Below are positions 10,948-20,846 of a stretch of 64,000 nt of DNA, piece after piece. Position numbers and translations under genes: made by a program. The DNA lies in contig QEOQ01000633.1 of the NCBI GenBank assembly GCA_010279815.1, positions 389,698 to 453,697 on the forward strand, in the 5' to 3' direction. The stretch's first letter is position 1. Each line of letters opens with the position of its first letter. Source of the stretch: Brachionus plicatilis. Its lineage: Eukaryota > Rotifera > Eurotatoria > Ploima > Brachionidae. The notes under the pieces are model-generated. The model was given only the letters and a program-made list of their open reading frames with translations. It was not told the DNA's origin and ran no database searches.

Positions 10948-12640
10948 CATTTTAAACTTTTCTGATTTTTATTTTCTATAAAGAATGTTCTTTTTGTACT
11001 TAGTAAAATAATTTTTTTCCTTTAATAGAGCACAAGCTTTCTGTCCTTTTACGGAATAAACCATATTAAAAAAATTTCTTAAATATTCTTCTTTTCACAT
11101 TTTTGACTAAACAAAAAGTGACAAAGTAAAATTTTGATAGAATTTCATTTTTCAACTTTGATCAGAACATTTTTAAATACGTAATTAAATTTCATCGCAG
11201 ATTATTATATTTTATAATATTTCAAAGCTTTATTTTTAAAAAAGATTGTAATTAGTAAAAAACGCATAGAAATTTAATTGAACATTTAAGATGTTTTGAT
11301 CAAATTAAAAAAATGAAATTTGATCAAAAATTCTATTTTACCCAAGAAGTTTTGGAAAATTTATTTGTTTTGTTTTTTAGCAAGCGTTTTTAATATAAAT
11401 TAACATCTTTAAAAAAATTTAATAAAACCTCTTTTTTATTTTCTCAACTCTGACCATAAGCTTAAATTCTTTTTTCATTTTAAAATGATCCTGAAATTCA
11501 CCCTATTTAGACTAAGCTCTTTGACATCGCTTAATCATACATAAATAAAGTTTTTATCTTGTCATTGTCAACATATTTCATTTTTGATTCTCTAATAACA
11601 GCACTTTGAGGGACTCAGGTCAAAAATTTTACGAAATTTGTTGTATGTTAGTTTTTTTTTGGCAAGAGAAAATGATAAATTTAATTATTTAAATTTGATT
11701 AAAAACATAATCTGGGATGCATTCCTTTCAGACAAAATTATATTAAAAATAAAAATTTGATATTTTAAAAAATAACAATATTTTTTATAATTCGTTTAGT
11801 TTGACTTAGTTTTAATCAGTTAGATTAAACAATTTTTTCTAAATACAAATAAACTGCTTTTTTATTTTGTAGAAAATTTGTTGTTTATTGTTGATTTTCT
11901 TTAAATTTTAGAATTTGGCCAAATGAAGTTGTGAATTTTTGATTAAGACGATCTGGACAGTATTGGTTAAGGTCTTCATTGATTTGTTCATGGTCGATTA
12001 TTGAAGTTACGAATTTTTCTAATATTTTCACAAATTCGTAGCTTCGAGAACTTAGAATTATTTAGACTAAAATAATATTCATTTGCAGTAGAAAAATATT
12101 TTATAAGTTATCTATTTTTTCTCAAATTTCTTGTTAAATACTTTGACCGGTGTTGTCCCAAACTGAGGTAAAGTCAAAAGACAAGAATTTTTTTTTTAAT
12201 TAAAAAGGTTTAAAAAAAAATTTATGAATAATTAAGCCCAAAAGTTGTCATAGATTAAAAAAATGCAAAGAAAACGCATTTATTTGTATTTCTAGAAAAA
12301 AATTTTATCATCGACTAAGAAACTCTATTTTAATGGTTGCAATTAGAAGACTAACTTCAAATATACAAGTCAAAATACTTTTTTTTTTTAATTTTAAAGA
12401 TTTTAAATGAATTTTATGTTTGATTTTGACCGAATGTGAATTAAAAAAAAAAATTGTTTCTAAAATATATTTAAATGCATTGATATATTTAAATATTTTC
12501 TGTGTTAATTAAAATTAATTTTTATCTGTTGAATTTAGTGAAACACATTTTGTTTCAAATTGTTTCATCATCAAAGTTTAAAAAGCTCAATTTTGTTAAT
12601 TTAAATTAATACAAAAGAATTTTATTTTTTCATATTTGGA
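10948..12640. other. Gene-free AT-rich region
   Basis: Both strands show dense stop codons and A/T runs. No protein motif, RNA gene or repeat boundary could be supported. Confidence 0.5.
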
Positions 12641-12660
12641 AGGTTTTTAAGAAAATTGAC

Positions 12661-12966
12661 AATGTCCAGTTCTGAAAAGACTTTATTGAGCACAATTGAG
12701 CTTTTGAGTTTAATGAACTCAGTAAATCAATAGATTTAAAAAAAATAGATCTTTTAGATCAAATGTCATTTTTTATTTTTTTTAGTGATTTAACACCAGA
12801 TCCAAGACATTTTACTTTCCAGTCTATAGGCACTGCTAGTACAGGGAACATAATTGGCAATATTTCAAGGAATTCTCATGATTATGAACAAAATGAACTT
12901 CAATTATTGAGTAATAACACAAGAACCGATACGATACCTTCATGTCCAGTCAACAATCATGAATAG
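12661..12966 (+). other. Possible small two-exon gene fragment, unrecognised
   Basis: An ATG at about 12662 opens a 22-codon frame (starting MSSSEKTLL) ending near a GT at about 12720. After a T-rich tract with a TTTTAG acceptor-like site near 12785, a frame runs to 12966 with normal-looking amino-acid content (PDPRHFTFQSIGTASTGN). The splice phases I tried do not join cleanly, so this may be a chance pair of frames or a decayed gene. No family recognised. Confidence 0.25.
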
Positions 12967-13229
12967 GAGCATTTATTTATAAAAAATCGGATCAAAAAGG
13001 AAAGAATTTTGAGTTACCTTGATTGTGGTCTTTGTGGAGCTAGATTGATCTGGTTGATTTGCTTGATTGGATCGGTCTAAGTCTAACATAGAAAAAAAGA
13101 AAAAAAAGGAAAAGAAAGAAAAGAAAAAAAGAAAAAGATTAATTTAAAATTCAAATGCAATGGTGATGTAGTATATGTAGCATATGAAAGTGTGAAGTAG
13201 TATGTGAATGTTTTTTTTTTTTTTTATTC

Positions 13230-13890
13230 TTATTATTACATACCACAGTTACCATAGATGGGATCCTACTGTTTCCCATCTTAGCAAGTCTAGATTGTTA
13301 GCTTGTTGTAACTTATATTATTATTTATTATTATTTTGACCTAAAAATTTAAACAGTTTTTTCTTTTTGCAGTAAATTTTTATGTGTAATGTGCAAAGAG
13401 CTACCATAGGTGACCTCATAGTAGGCCACCTCCGCAAGCTAGTCTTGCTGTAGCTTATATATATTATTATTATTATTATTATTATTGATAAGAATATTTG
13501 TGATGTCATTACTCACAATAAAAGTCCTGGGAAACGCAGTAGACAAAAAAATATAATTCCATTATTTTTACGATTTTTTATTTAATTATAAAAAAAAAAA
13601 TTTCATTATTCAATTAGCAATTCTCTAAATTGAAAATGAATACCAATTAAAAATATGAATGTCACGATATTAAACTTGAGGTTACCGGCAGAGATTGTTC
13701 ACTCTAGAACTGTAAATGATTTAAAGAACAAGTTGGACAAAATTAACCTGAAATTGCTAAGAGGAATTATAATTTTATTTATTAGATATTAGCAAAGAGC
13801 TATCATAATGTGTATCCCACATTACATATAGTTCCGGGAACTGATACATAATAGCTGACGATTATTATTATATTATTATCAAACTTGAGA
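13230..13890 (+). repeat. Three SINE- or LINE-tail-like stubs with (TTA)n tails
   Basis: Three successive blocks share a layout: a GCAAAGAGCTACCAT-type start, a short GC-richer hairpin (paired GGGATCC..GTTTCCC or GTGACC..GGCCACC), and TTGTAACTTATA or TTGCTGTAGCTTATA passing into (TTA)n. They end near 13340, 13490 and 13890. This is how 3' ends of CR1/L2-type LINEs or their SINEs look. No RT frame is attached to any of them. Confidence 0.55.
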
Positions 13891-13899
13891 TTTAGAAAT

Positions 13900-14185
13900 T
13901 TTTGATATTTTAATTTAACAGACCGATTTGTCTTGTTTAATTTAATATTTTTTTGTAATTAGCGAATAATTAATTAAAAAAAAATATGGTGTGATAAAAT
14001 GGTGGTAAAAATCAATTTCTTCACAAGAATGATTTGTTTATAAAAACATCGACTATTAATTTATTAGATTGATGATTGTTTATTTATTTGTTTATTTCAT
14101 CGTCATATAATTTTGTTGATTTAAACAATTAAAATATCGAGCCAAAAAAGTTTGTTTTTTTTAATTTTTATTATCATTTGAATCA
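13900..14185. other. AT-rich spacer
   Basis: No coding frame or repeat recognised between the stubs and the next element. Confidence 0.5.
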
Positions 14186-14189
14186 AATT

Positions 14190-15215
14190 GGTGTCTAATA
14201 AAAAAAGGCATACAGTTATCGTTCACCAATAATATTTTTTTTATTCACCAAAAAAATAAAGAATATCACCAAAAAAATATAATCTAAGGCGAAACTCGAT
14301 TACCAAAATTTAACACCTAATTCGTGTGTTTTGCCGCAAATTTATTCTTAATTGACACCAAAAAATCACAATTACCTGTGCAAATCAAGCCACCAATTCA
14401 AAATAGGTTTCTAAACCAAATTAATATTAATTTAACCAAATTAATTTATTCTTCACCAATTCAATTTTTTATTCCCCAAAAATATTATAAATGGTATTTT
14501 TCATAATGTTATTTACCGCAAATCCTTTAAAAATCAATTGAAACTCAATCGATACGATGGCAACAGCAGTAATTCAAGATAACACAGTATCGTCATCAAG
14601 TGCAAACGTACTAGATTATCAAGATACTAGTGATGATGTAGATTTGGATATTGAATCTGAAACATTTCACAGAAAAAGGAAAAAAAGCAAAGGTCACGTG
14701 CACAACAATTATCAATTATTTGATGAAGCTTTGGAAGATCTCAATAAAATAGGCAATTGGAGAAAACAACGCAAGCATTATACCATATAATGCTAGTATA
14801 ATGGATGGTTCATGTAGATGGTACATCAAGAATAACATTTGCAAGCACTTGATTGGCACATCAAAAATTCTGGATGTGAAATACCATTATCAGCGAAAAA
14901 TATTCCTATCGGCGAAAAAAGAAAACCTGGAAGACCTGCAAAGGCAAAACAAGCCTTGATAGTTCAGTAATTATTTTTGGTTTGATTTGTATTATTATTG
15001 GTGATAAAAACTATTATTTTGGTTGAAATTTATATTTTTTTGGTTTAAAATAATTAATAAATTTGGTGAAAAAATAACATTTTTTTTGGTGAAATAAAAT
15101 TTTTTTGGTGAAAAATATATTTATTTGGTTCATTTTTTATTATTTTTTTGGTGATTTATTTTGGTGAAGTATTTAATAATTATTTGGTGAAGTAGAAATT
15201 TAGTGCCATAAAAAA
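14190..15215. mobile_element. Small MULE-like element with CACCAA / TTGGTG subterminal repeats
   Basis: The left 300 bases contain many CACCAA or ACCAAA copies. The right 250 bases contain the complementary TTGGTG or TTTGGT at about 20-bp intervals. This mirrored clustering around one short gene marks the two ends of a DNA transposon and its transposase-binding region. The gene inside encodes only the C-terminal SWIM region of a MULE transposase, so this is an internally deleted derivative. Exact ends and target duplication could not be fixed. Confidence 0.6.
14557..14970 (+). pseudogene. MULE transposase tail with SWIM zinc finger
   Basis: An ATG at 14557 opens 77 codons starting MATAVIQDNT, with a Lys/Arg-rich patch RKRKKSKG. 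In other frames just downstream are SCRWYIKNNICKHLIG, a SWIM finger (C.C...C.H), and then EKRKPGRPAKAKQALIVQ followed by a stop near 14970. The basic GRP tail after SWIM is typical of MULE-type transposase C-termini. At least two frameshifts, near 14790 and 14880, or unrecognised introns separate the pieces. The DDE core is absent, so no transposition activity is expected. SWIM fingers bind DNA or protein; here the assignment rests on the Cys/His spacing and the tail. Confidence 0.65.
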
Positions 15216-15515
15216 ATTAGTGTTTTTTTTTTATGTATTTTTTTATTTTTTGTGGTTATTCTAATAAAATTGGGGGAAAAACTTAAAATTTTGAGGTGTT
15301 TTATTAAAAATTTGTGTTATTCAAAGTAAATTTCTCTTTATCATCGACTTCAAAACTTAATCAAATTCATTCAAAGTTAAATAAAATTATGTTTAATTAA
15401 CTTTTCTTTTATATTTGTTACGTTAACAAATAAATATTAATAAACTAAAATTCAAATAATTTTTTTATTACAAGAATACAAAAAAAAATTTATTGAATCA
15501 AAATACTAGAATAAA
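15216..15515. other. AT-rich spacer
   Basis: Nothing recognised; this is probably the 3' flank of the following minus-strand gene. Confidence 0.4.
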
Positions 15516-15906
15516 TTTACTATGTAAAATAAATATCATCTAAATTTGTATATTTTTTAAAAAACATATTTCTCCTATTCCAGTAACTTTTTTTTAGATC
15601 AGATTGATTTTTGTTGGTATATACAAAAAGATTCTCGAACGGATTAGGACGGTTCCATAGACCTAATATCCCAAAACCAGAATGACTTACAATTCCAATA
15701 TCACAATTTTGCATTACATGAAAATCAAGTATCACATTTTCAGTATTTTTGCAATTAGAACTGAGATCAACATGATTACTCGATTTGTCCATGTAGAAAA
15801 CTTGAATTTTTGTGAAAAATTTTTTTGCTTCTTTTTTCACTTCTTCTCTATCTGATGTTACATAGATTACATATCTGGATGAATTGTTATCATTTATTAA
15901 GAAATT

Positions 15907-16919
15907 ATTCGGGCTCACGGTAATTCCACAATTTGTTCACACTTGATAGTAATTCAACAATTTTTTATTCTTTGTAGTAATTCAACAAATTTGGGAGGAG
16001 TCGGAAATAAAAAATATAACACATAACTTTAAAAAACTTGTTGAATGACAACTAATAATAATAATTTCAACTTTTATTAACCTAATTATGCCATCTCTTA
16101 ACTTGCAATAATTGATTGATTTGAAGTGATTTAAATTTTTGTTGCAGTTAGTTGCAGCAACACCTAAATTAGCCTAATTAAGCACATTAAGATGAGTATT
16201 TAATAAAAATGACCATACTCGAAAAAAAACAAAAATGTCCAAATTTTCACTCATACCAACAGAAAAAGAAGGGAAATATTTTCTACTCCACGCTAATCAA
16301 TTGTATAATAAATTAAAAGAAAGAGATATACATGGGATTACAATTTGGCGTTGTCGCAAATATTTATTTTATTTGAATATGAAGATTTTTTTAGAAAAAT
16401 AGTAGTTAGTTTTTCTTTACAAGATTCGTTTGAGAAATTAGTAGAAAAATCTTCTACTTTAGGTGAATATGGGAATGAATTTAATATGACTATCTTAAGC
16501 CTATTATTACTTCGTCCAATTCGATGTTATTCAATGTCTTCTATGAGTATGTACGTTGATACAAGTAAATTAAATAAATATCCTATCACTTTATCTTTGA
16601 AAGACGTTCATTTCACCCCGATTGTTCCTATTTGTAATTATTATTATATCGATCCTCCTAATGCTAACCATTTGAATTTTATAAATTATAGTTTTGGAGA
16701 TTTGAAATTGTATTTTGTTTTTTTTTGTTGCAATTTTTTTTCATAATTTGAATTTTTTTATCTTATAATTTTTATTGGTGATTTTTCTTGACAAATAAAA
16801 TTTGATATAATAAATTATAATTTTTATTTTTCTTCCTGTGTTAAAAAAAAATTCACATTTTTTGATTGGTTTTTACCGCGCGGTTGTTACAAAGAAAATT
16901 GTTGAATTACTATATAATG
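15907..16919. mobile_element. OTU-carrying element 1 (1013 bp, 9-bp target duplication)
   Basis: It is flanked by TAAGAAATT (15898-15906) and TATGAAATT (16920-16928), a 9-bp target duplication with one mismatch. The duplication lies in the coding exon of a fucosyltransferase-like gene, and the empty site reads through in frame. The termini are imperfect inverted repeats sharing GTAATTC.ACAATTT and TTCTTTGTA; the left end has GGCTCACGGTAATTCC, very similar to the end of the element at 18098-18894. The only cargo recognised is an OTU-like protease frame. A 9-bp duplication fits MULE-type transposition. Confidence 0.8.
16232..16746 (+). pseudogene. OTU-like cysteine protease frame (element 1)
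   Basis: From the ATG at about 16234 the first frame reads FSLIPTEKEGKYFLLHANQL, aligned with the OTU Cys-loop normally D-G-N-C-L-F-x-A. Here the position of the nucleophilic Cys is Tyr. After a frameshift near 16345 the second frame (to 16746) reads FEYEDFF, STLGEYGNEFNMTILSLLLL, then ITLSLKDVHFTPIVPI, which holds the catalytic His of the OTU C-terminal strand. OTU proteases cleave ubiquitin chains. The loss of Cys and the frameshift make this copy inactive. It matches the minus-strand copy at 18235-18717 along its C-terminal half. Confidence 0.65.
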
Positions 16920-17216
16920 TATGAAATTCCAAAATTCAAGTGAAACTTTTTTGCTTAGTTCTGACTGACTTCCAGGATCACCCATTCGGATCTGTGCGCA
17001 AATTAACTTGGTATCTCGGTCAGGCTTTATTTTCTTGGTAAATATTTCATATTTTTTTTGCATTTCGGCATTCAGTTGAAAAAGCTCTTTATACCATGAA
17101 GGTACAAACCAGTTACAAGTCTCAAGTTAATTCCAAGTCCGGACTTTATAAATTTGAATACTATAGAAGAATTGTGAAGACTTAATGCTTTTAAATTCTA
17201 ATAATAAGAGAAAAAA

Positions 17217-17355
17217 ATAACTGATGAGTGGAAACTTGCTATTGTTAATCATTTAATTAAAAATAAAGGTTATAGATCAGATATAAACATCTATCGTGGG
17301 ATATCAGTTCTTTCTTCCACAAGTAACGTTTTTTGCAAGAATTTTTCAATAAGTT
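17217..17355 (+). pseudogene. Short LINE RT fragment
   Basis: About 45 codons read EWKLAIVNHLIKNKG and INIYRGISVLSSTSNVF. These correspond to the first conserved RT block of LINE ORF2 (P..WK.A.I..I.KKG...NYRPISLLS). The fragment is truncated on both sides. Confidence 0.7.
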
Positions 17356-17359
17356 AGCG

Positions 17360-17879
17360 ATTTTGTCTTATCGATAAGGTCACCACACAATTGGTTAATT
17401 CTATCGATAAGGAACCGATAGCAGATATCGTCGATTTATCGATACTAACTATCATTTATTTATTGCTATTAATTATTGCATATTTTTCAATAAGCCTGAC
17501 CAAAAATCGATCTCTAAATTTTAATGAACGTGATTTGTTAATGAAAATGTGGATAAGAAATTAATGAAAATATTATAAAATTATAGGAAATATTTATTAG
17601 TTTAGATTTATTGCATTTTTTAATTTAAGTCAGTAAATTAAGAATATTCTAGCATACCATAAATGATGGCAACATCGCGTTCTGATTTATGAGGCTGTAA
17701 AATAGAACATGGGAATACGATGACAGTTAAGAGTAAAACTAAATATATTTCATATAAACCTTTATAATATTTTTTTCTTCTTATATTTAAATGACGTTTA
17801 GATTTTAGACTGACTCAGGTGAAATTAATTTTGTAATGCAAAAGTCGAGTAAAAATGTAAGTCAGAGACTTATTTAGTG
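17360..17879. other. Gene-free stretch
   Basis: Contains a short direct and inverted ATCGAT cluster (17370-17450) but no coding frame. Confidence 0.4.
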
Positions 17880-18092
17880 TTATGAGTCGACTTTAATTTC
17901 GACTTAAGAAGAAAAAGGAAAGGCGCTCTCTTTGATAAAATCCAGAGATGCTTAAAAGTCACAAGTCTCAAAAATCTAAAATAATAGACTGTTAAATAAA
18001 TATCAGACTTGTTTTTTTCAAGCATCTGTGGATTTTATCAAAGAGAGCGCCTTTCCTTTTTCTTCTAAAGACGAAATTAAAGTCGACTCACA
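17880..18092. repeat. Palindromic MITE (arms about 75 bp)
   Basis: Bases 17880-17954 (TGAGTCGACTTTAATTTCG through GGCGCTCTCTTTGATAAAAT) recur inverted at 18004-18090 with few mismatches. Weaker inverted similarity continues outwards (near 17805-17870 and 19020-19090), suggesting a larger palindromic element whose right arm is split by the OTU-carrying element at 18098-18894. No protein coded. Confidence 0.75.
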
Positions 18093-18097
18093 ACACT

Positions 18098-18894
18098 GGC
18101 CTAGGGGTTTTTCCACAACGCTTTGTGATACCGGCAGAAAATAAAATCGGTAAAAAAGATAAGATAAGTGTGAATAGGTTTTCAACAACGGAAATATTTA
18201 AAAATTATAATTTATTATTCTGAATTTTTTTTTGCTAAAAAAAATTAAAAAAAAAACCAATCAAAAAAAAATAATTATTCAATCTAAATAAAATTAGGTA
18301 AATTATGCTTGAAATAGGCCAAATGATTTGCATTCGGAAAAGGAATAAAAAAGGATTATTGAAAGGAATAATAGGGGTAAAATGAGCATTATTTAATGAT
18401 AAATAGATAGGCCAATTATTTTGACGAGGAATATCTGAAACAAATGACCATGGGCTAATTTCGTAAACAAAAATTGCTCTCATTAACAACAAACTTATTG
18501 CAAACAAATTGATACTTCTTCCAAAAACACCAATAGTTGATGAATTTTCCACGATATCTTCAAAACTTGAATCCAAACCAATAGCTCTTGACAATAATTT
18601 GAAAAAGTCTTCATACTCAAAAAACATAAATACAATGCCGAGTTTGATATCTTTCCATAAATCTTCTATCACCAATTGCAATAATTCATTATTTCAATTT
18701 AATCAGGATAATTTTATATAAATTATTAATATTTATTAAAATTAGAAGGTTTTCAACAACGTTGTCACACTTTTTTATTATTTTTTCACACTTCCTACTC
18801 CACCTTTTTTTTTCGGTTAGATAAATTAAAAAAAATATAACACAATTGTTGAAAACCATCCAGGTGTGAAATTGTTTCGGAAAAACCGTGAGCC
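18098..18894. mobile_element. OTU-carrying element 2 (797 bp, perfect 9-bp target duplication)
   Basis: Exact direct repeats CACAACACT flank it at 18089-18097 and 18895-18903. The ends are inverted repeats: GGCCTAGGGGTTTTTCC on the left and GGCTCACGGTTTTTCC (reverse complement) on the right, with further paired GTGTGAA and GGTTTTCAACAA motifs inside. The only cargo is an OTU-like protease frame on the minus strand. It inserted in the terminal arm of the palindromic MITE. The 9-bp duplication fits MULE-type transposition. Confidence 0.85.
18235..18717 (-). pseudogene. OTU-like protease fragment (element 2)
   Basis: The frame 18235-18681 encodes EDLWKDIKLG, FEYEDFF, then SSTIGVFGRSINLFAISLLL and IYLSLNNAHFTPIIPF. 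In OTU proteases these positions are the G-x-x-x-E-L-x-A-(L/I)-S helix and the strand with the catalytic His. It aligns with the copy in element 1, sharing FEYEDFF, SST.G, SLLL and HFTPI.P, which supports a real gene family. The N-terminal loop with the catalytic Cys is missing: upstream is a stop. The C-terminal residues run into a hydrophobic, low-complexity tail. Confidence 0.65.
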
Positions 18895-18903
18895 CACAAC
18901 ACT

Positions 18904-19635
18904 CCTAAAAAGCTTCTCTTTTTAATGCTTAAAAGCTCAAAATAAGAAACAAAAAATTAAAAAATGAATCACAAGTCAACATTATTATTTTTATCAAGTA
19001 GACCTATTTTTCTATTTTCGGCCTACTTTCTTTTCCTTCTAAAGTCGAAATTAAAGTCAAGTAAAGTCATTAAACCTGAGTTTACCTTAATTTATTTGAA
19101 TCAAATTGCCATATTACAATAGCATCCCAATAAAAAAAGATCCAGAGCCATGAATCCTTCAAAAAAGAAATGAATAAAAAATATTTTACAGCCAATTAAA
19201 CAATGTACCTGAAACGAAACTAAAAAAAAAAGAATGAATAAGAATGAATAAGTAAAAAAAAAAGAATGAATTAGAAATTAAAATTTGATATTTTTTGACT
19301 CAATGATGATTTTTAATTACGCCAAAAATTAACTTTTTTTAATATTCAAAAAAGCTTAGCGTACAATGTTCAAGCCTAAAATTAAAAAAAAATCTTTTAC
19401 TCTTTTCTTTGAATATAACTGATTTTTTTGATTAGTTGTATACATAATAATTGTGTCGAAATATTTTTTGTCTTATTCTCAATTTTCAATAGATGTTTTT
19501 AAATGCAATTTTTTAATTATTTTTTATAGCGAATAAAAATATTCAATGTTTATGGGCTATTTTTTTTTTGTTAAATAATGAATATTAAGTTAAGTTAGAT
19601 CGAAAAAAAGTGGAAGTAATGCAAGTGAGTAATGC
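18904..19635. other. Gene-free AT-rich DNA
   Basis: Near 19020-19090 it carries a diverged copy of the palindromic-MITE arm (TTCTAAAGTCGAAATTAAAG). Otherwise nothing recognised. Confidence 0.5.
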
Positions 19636-19699
19636 GTTATCGCTAGGGTTGGTCGACCGGTTAGAGGTAACCGGTTTTTAACTTGTTAAGTTTAAAACC

Positions 19700-20475
19700 G
19701 ATTAGGATGTATAACCGGTTATCAAAACCGGTTAAGATGTATAACCGGTAATCAAAACCGGTTAAGATGGATAACCGGTTATCAAAACCGGTTAAGATGG
19801 ATAACCGGTTATCAAAACCGGTTAAGATGGATAACCGGTTATCAAAACCGGTTAAGATGGATAACCGGTTATCAAAACCGGTTAAGATCGATAACCGGTT
19901 ATCAAAACCGGTTAAGATGGATAACCGGTTATCAAAACCGGTTAAGATGGATAACCGGTTATCAAAACCGGTTAAGATGGATAACCGGTTATCAAAACCG
20001 GTTAAGATGGATAACCGGTTATCAAAACCGGTTAAGATGGATAACCGGTTATCAAAACCGGTTAAGATCGATAACCGGTTATCAAAACCGGTTAAGATGG
20101 ATAACCGGTTATCAAAACCGGTTAAGATGGATAACCGGTTATCAAAACCGGTTAAGATCGATAACCGGTTATCAAAACCGGTTAAGATGGATAACCGGTT
20201 ATCAAAACCGGTTAAGATGGATAACCGGTTATCAAAACCGGTTAAGATGGATAACCGGTTATCAAAACCGGTTAAGATGGATAACCGGTTATCAAAACCG
20301 GTTAAGATCGATAACCGGTTATCAAAACCGGTTAAGATGGATAACCGGTTATCAAAACCGGTTAAGATGGATAACCGGTTATCAAAACCGGTTAAGATGG
20401 ATAACCGGTTATCAAAACCGGTTAAGATGGATAACCGGTTATCAAAACCGGTTAAGATCGATAACCGGTTATCAA
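19700..20475 (+). repeat. 30-bp tandem array of the hAT subterminal motif
   Basis: About 26 head-to-tail copies of a 30-bp unit contain the core AACCGGTT twice (ATAACCGGTTATC and AAAACCGGTTAAG). Copies are identical except for a recurrent G/C variant (AAGATGG or AAGATCG) in about every third to sixth unit. The opposite end of the element (22855-23010) has only about four diverged copies. The long frame through the array is a by-product of the unit being divisible by three. Confidence 0.95.
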
Positions 20476-20846
20476 ATTAAGATGAAATTTCTGGTCATGT
20501 TTTTCTTATTTTTTTTTTCTAAATAAATTATTTTTAAAAAATCAAATTTTGAAAATTTTCACAAAGAAGTCTTTTTGAAAATAACAATATAATGTTTTCT
20601 TTTGAACATGCGTTTTTTTCTCATAAAAAATATTTCAAAAAATTAGCTTTCTATTGAATTTAATTTTCTTGAATAAAAAAAAAAATCGTGCACCATGAAA
20701 TTCTAGCACTTTTAGAAACAATAAAATTTAAAAAAAATATCTAAGCTTATGAAACTTTTTTAATATAAATACTTTTAAAATCTTAATCAAACTAAAATTA
20801 AAAAATATTGTATTAAATTAAATAATCTCACTTATTTGAAATTCCG

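Larger units (their letters stand above)
15522..17140 (-). pseudogene. Fucosyltransferase-like (NodZ/O-FucT type) gene split by a transposon
   Basis: Two minus-strand pieces belong together. The upstream part (about 17140-16920) encodes NWFVPSWYKELFQLN and LICAQIRMGD, like the HIRxGD Arg motif of GT-B fucosyltransferases. The downstream part (15906-15522) encodes RYVIYVTSDREEV, a cysteine-containing stretch, then LDFHVMQNCDIGIVSHSGFG and WNRPNPFENLFVYT, ending in a stop. Removing the 1013-bp element at 15907-16919 and one 9-bp target copy joins the pieces in frame (EFW then NFLIND). The product would be a Golgi or secretory glycosyltransferase C-terminal half; upstream exons were not found. 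Family assignment rests on the IRMGD and SHSGFG patterns. The gene is disrupted in this haplotype. Confidence 0.6.

Noticed and set aside
19700..20475. CRISPR-like array (30-bp repeats)
   Set aside because: There are no unique spacers; units are directly head-to-tail and near-identical, and the setting is a eukaryotic hAT element.
19767..20480. 237-residue open frame of ten-residue repeats (DNRLSKPVKM)
   Set aside because: It is the 30-bp hAT subterminal array read in one frame; the unit length is divisible by three so no stop can arise. All frames are similarly repetitive and the repeats are DNA motifs shared with the TIR.
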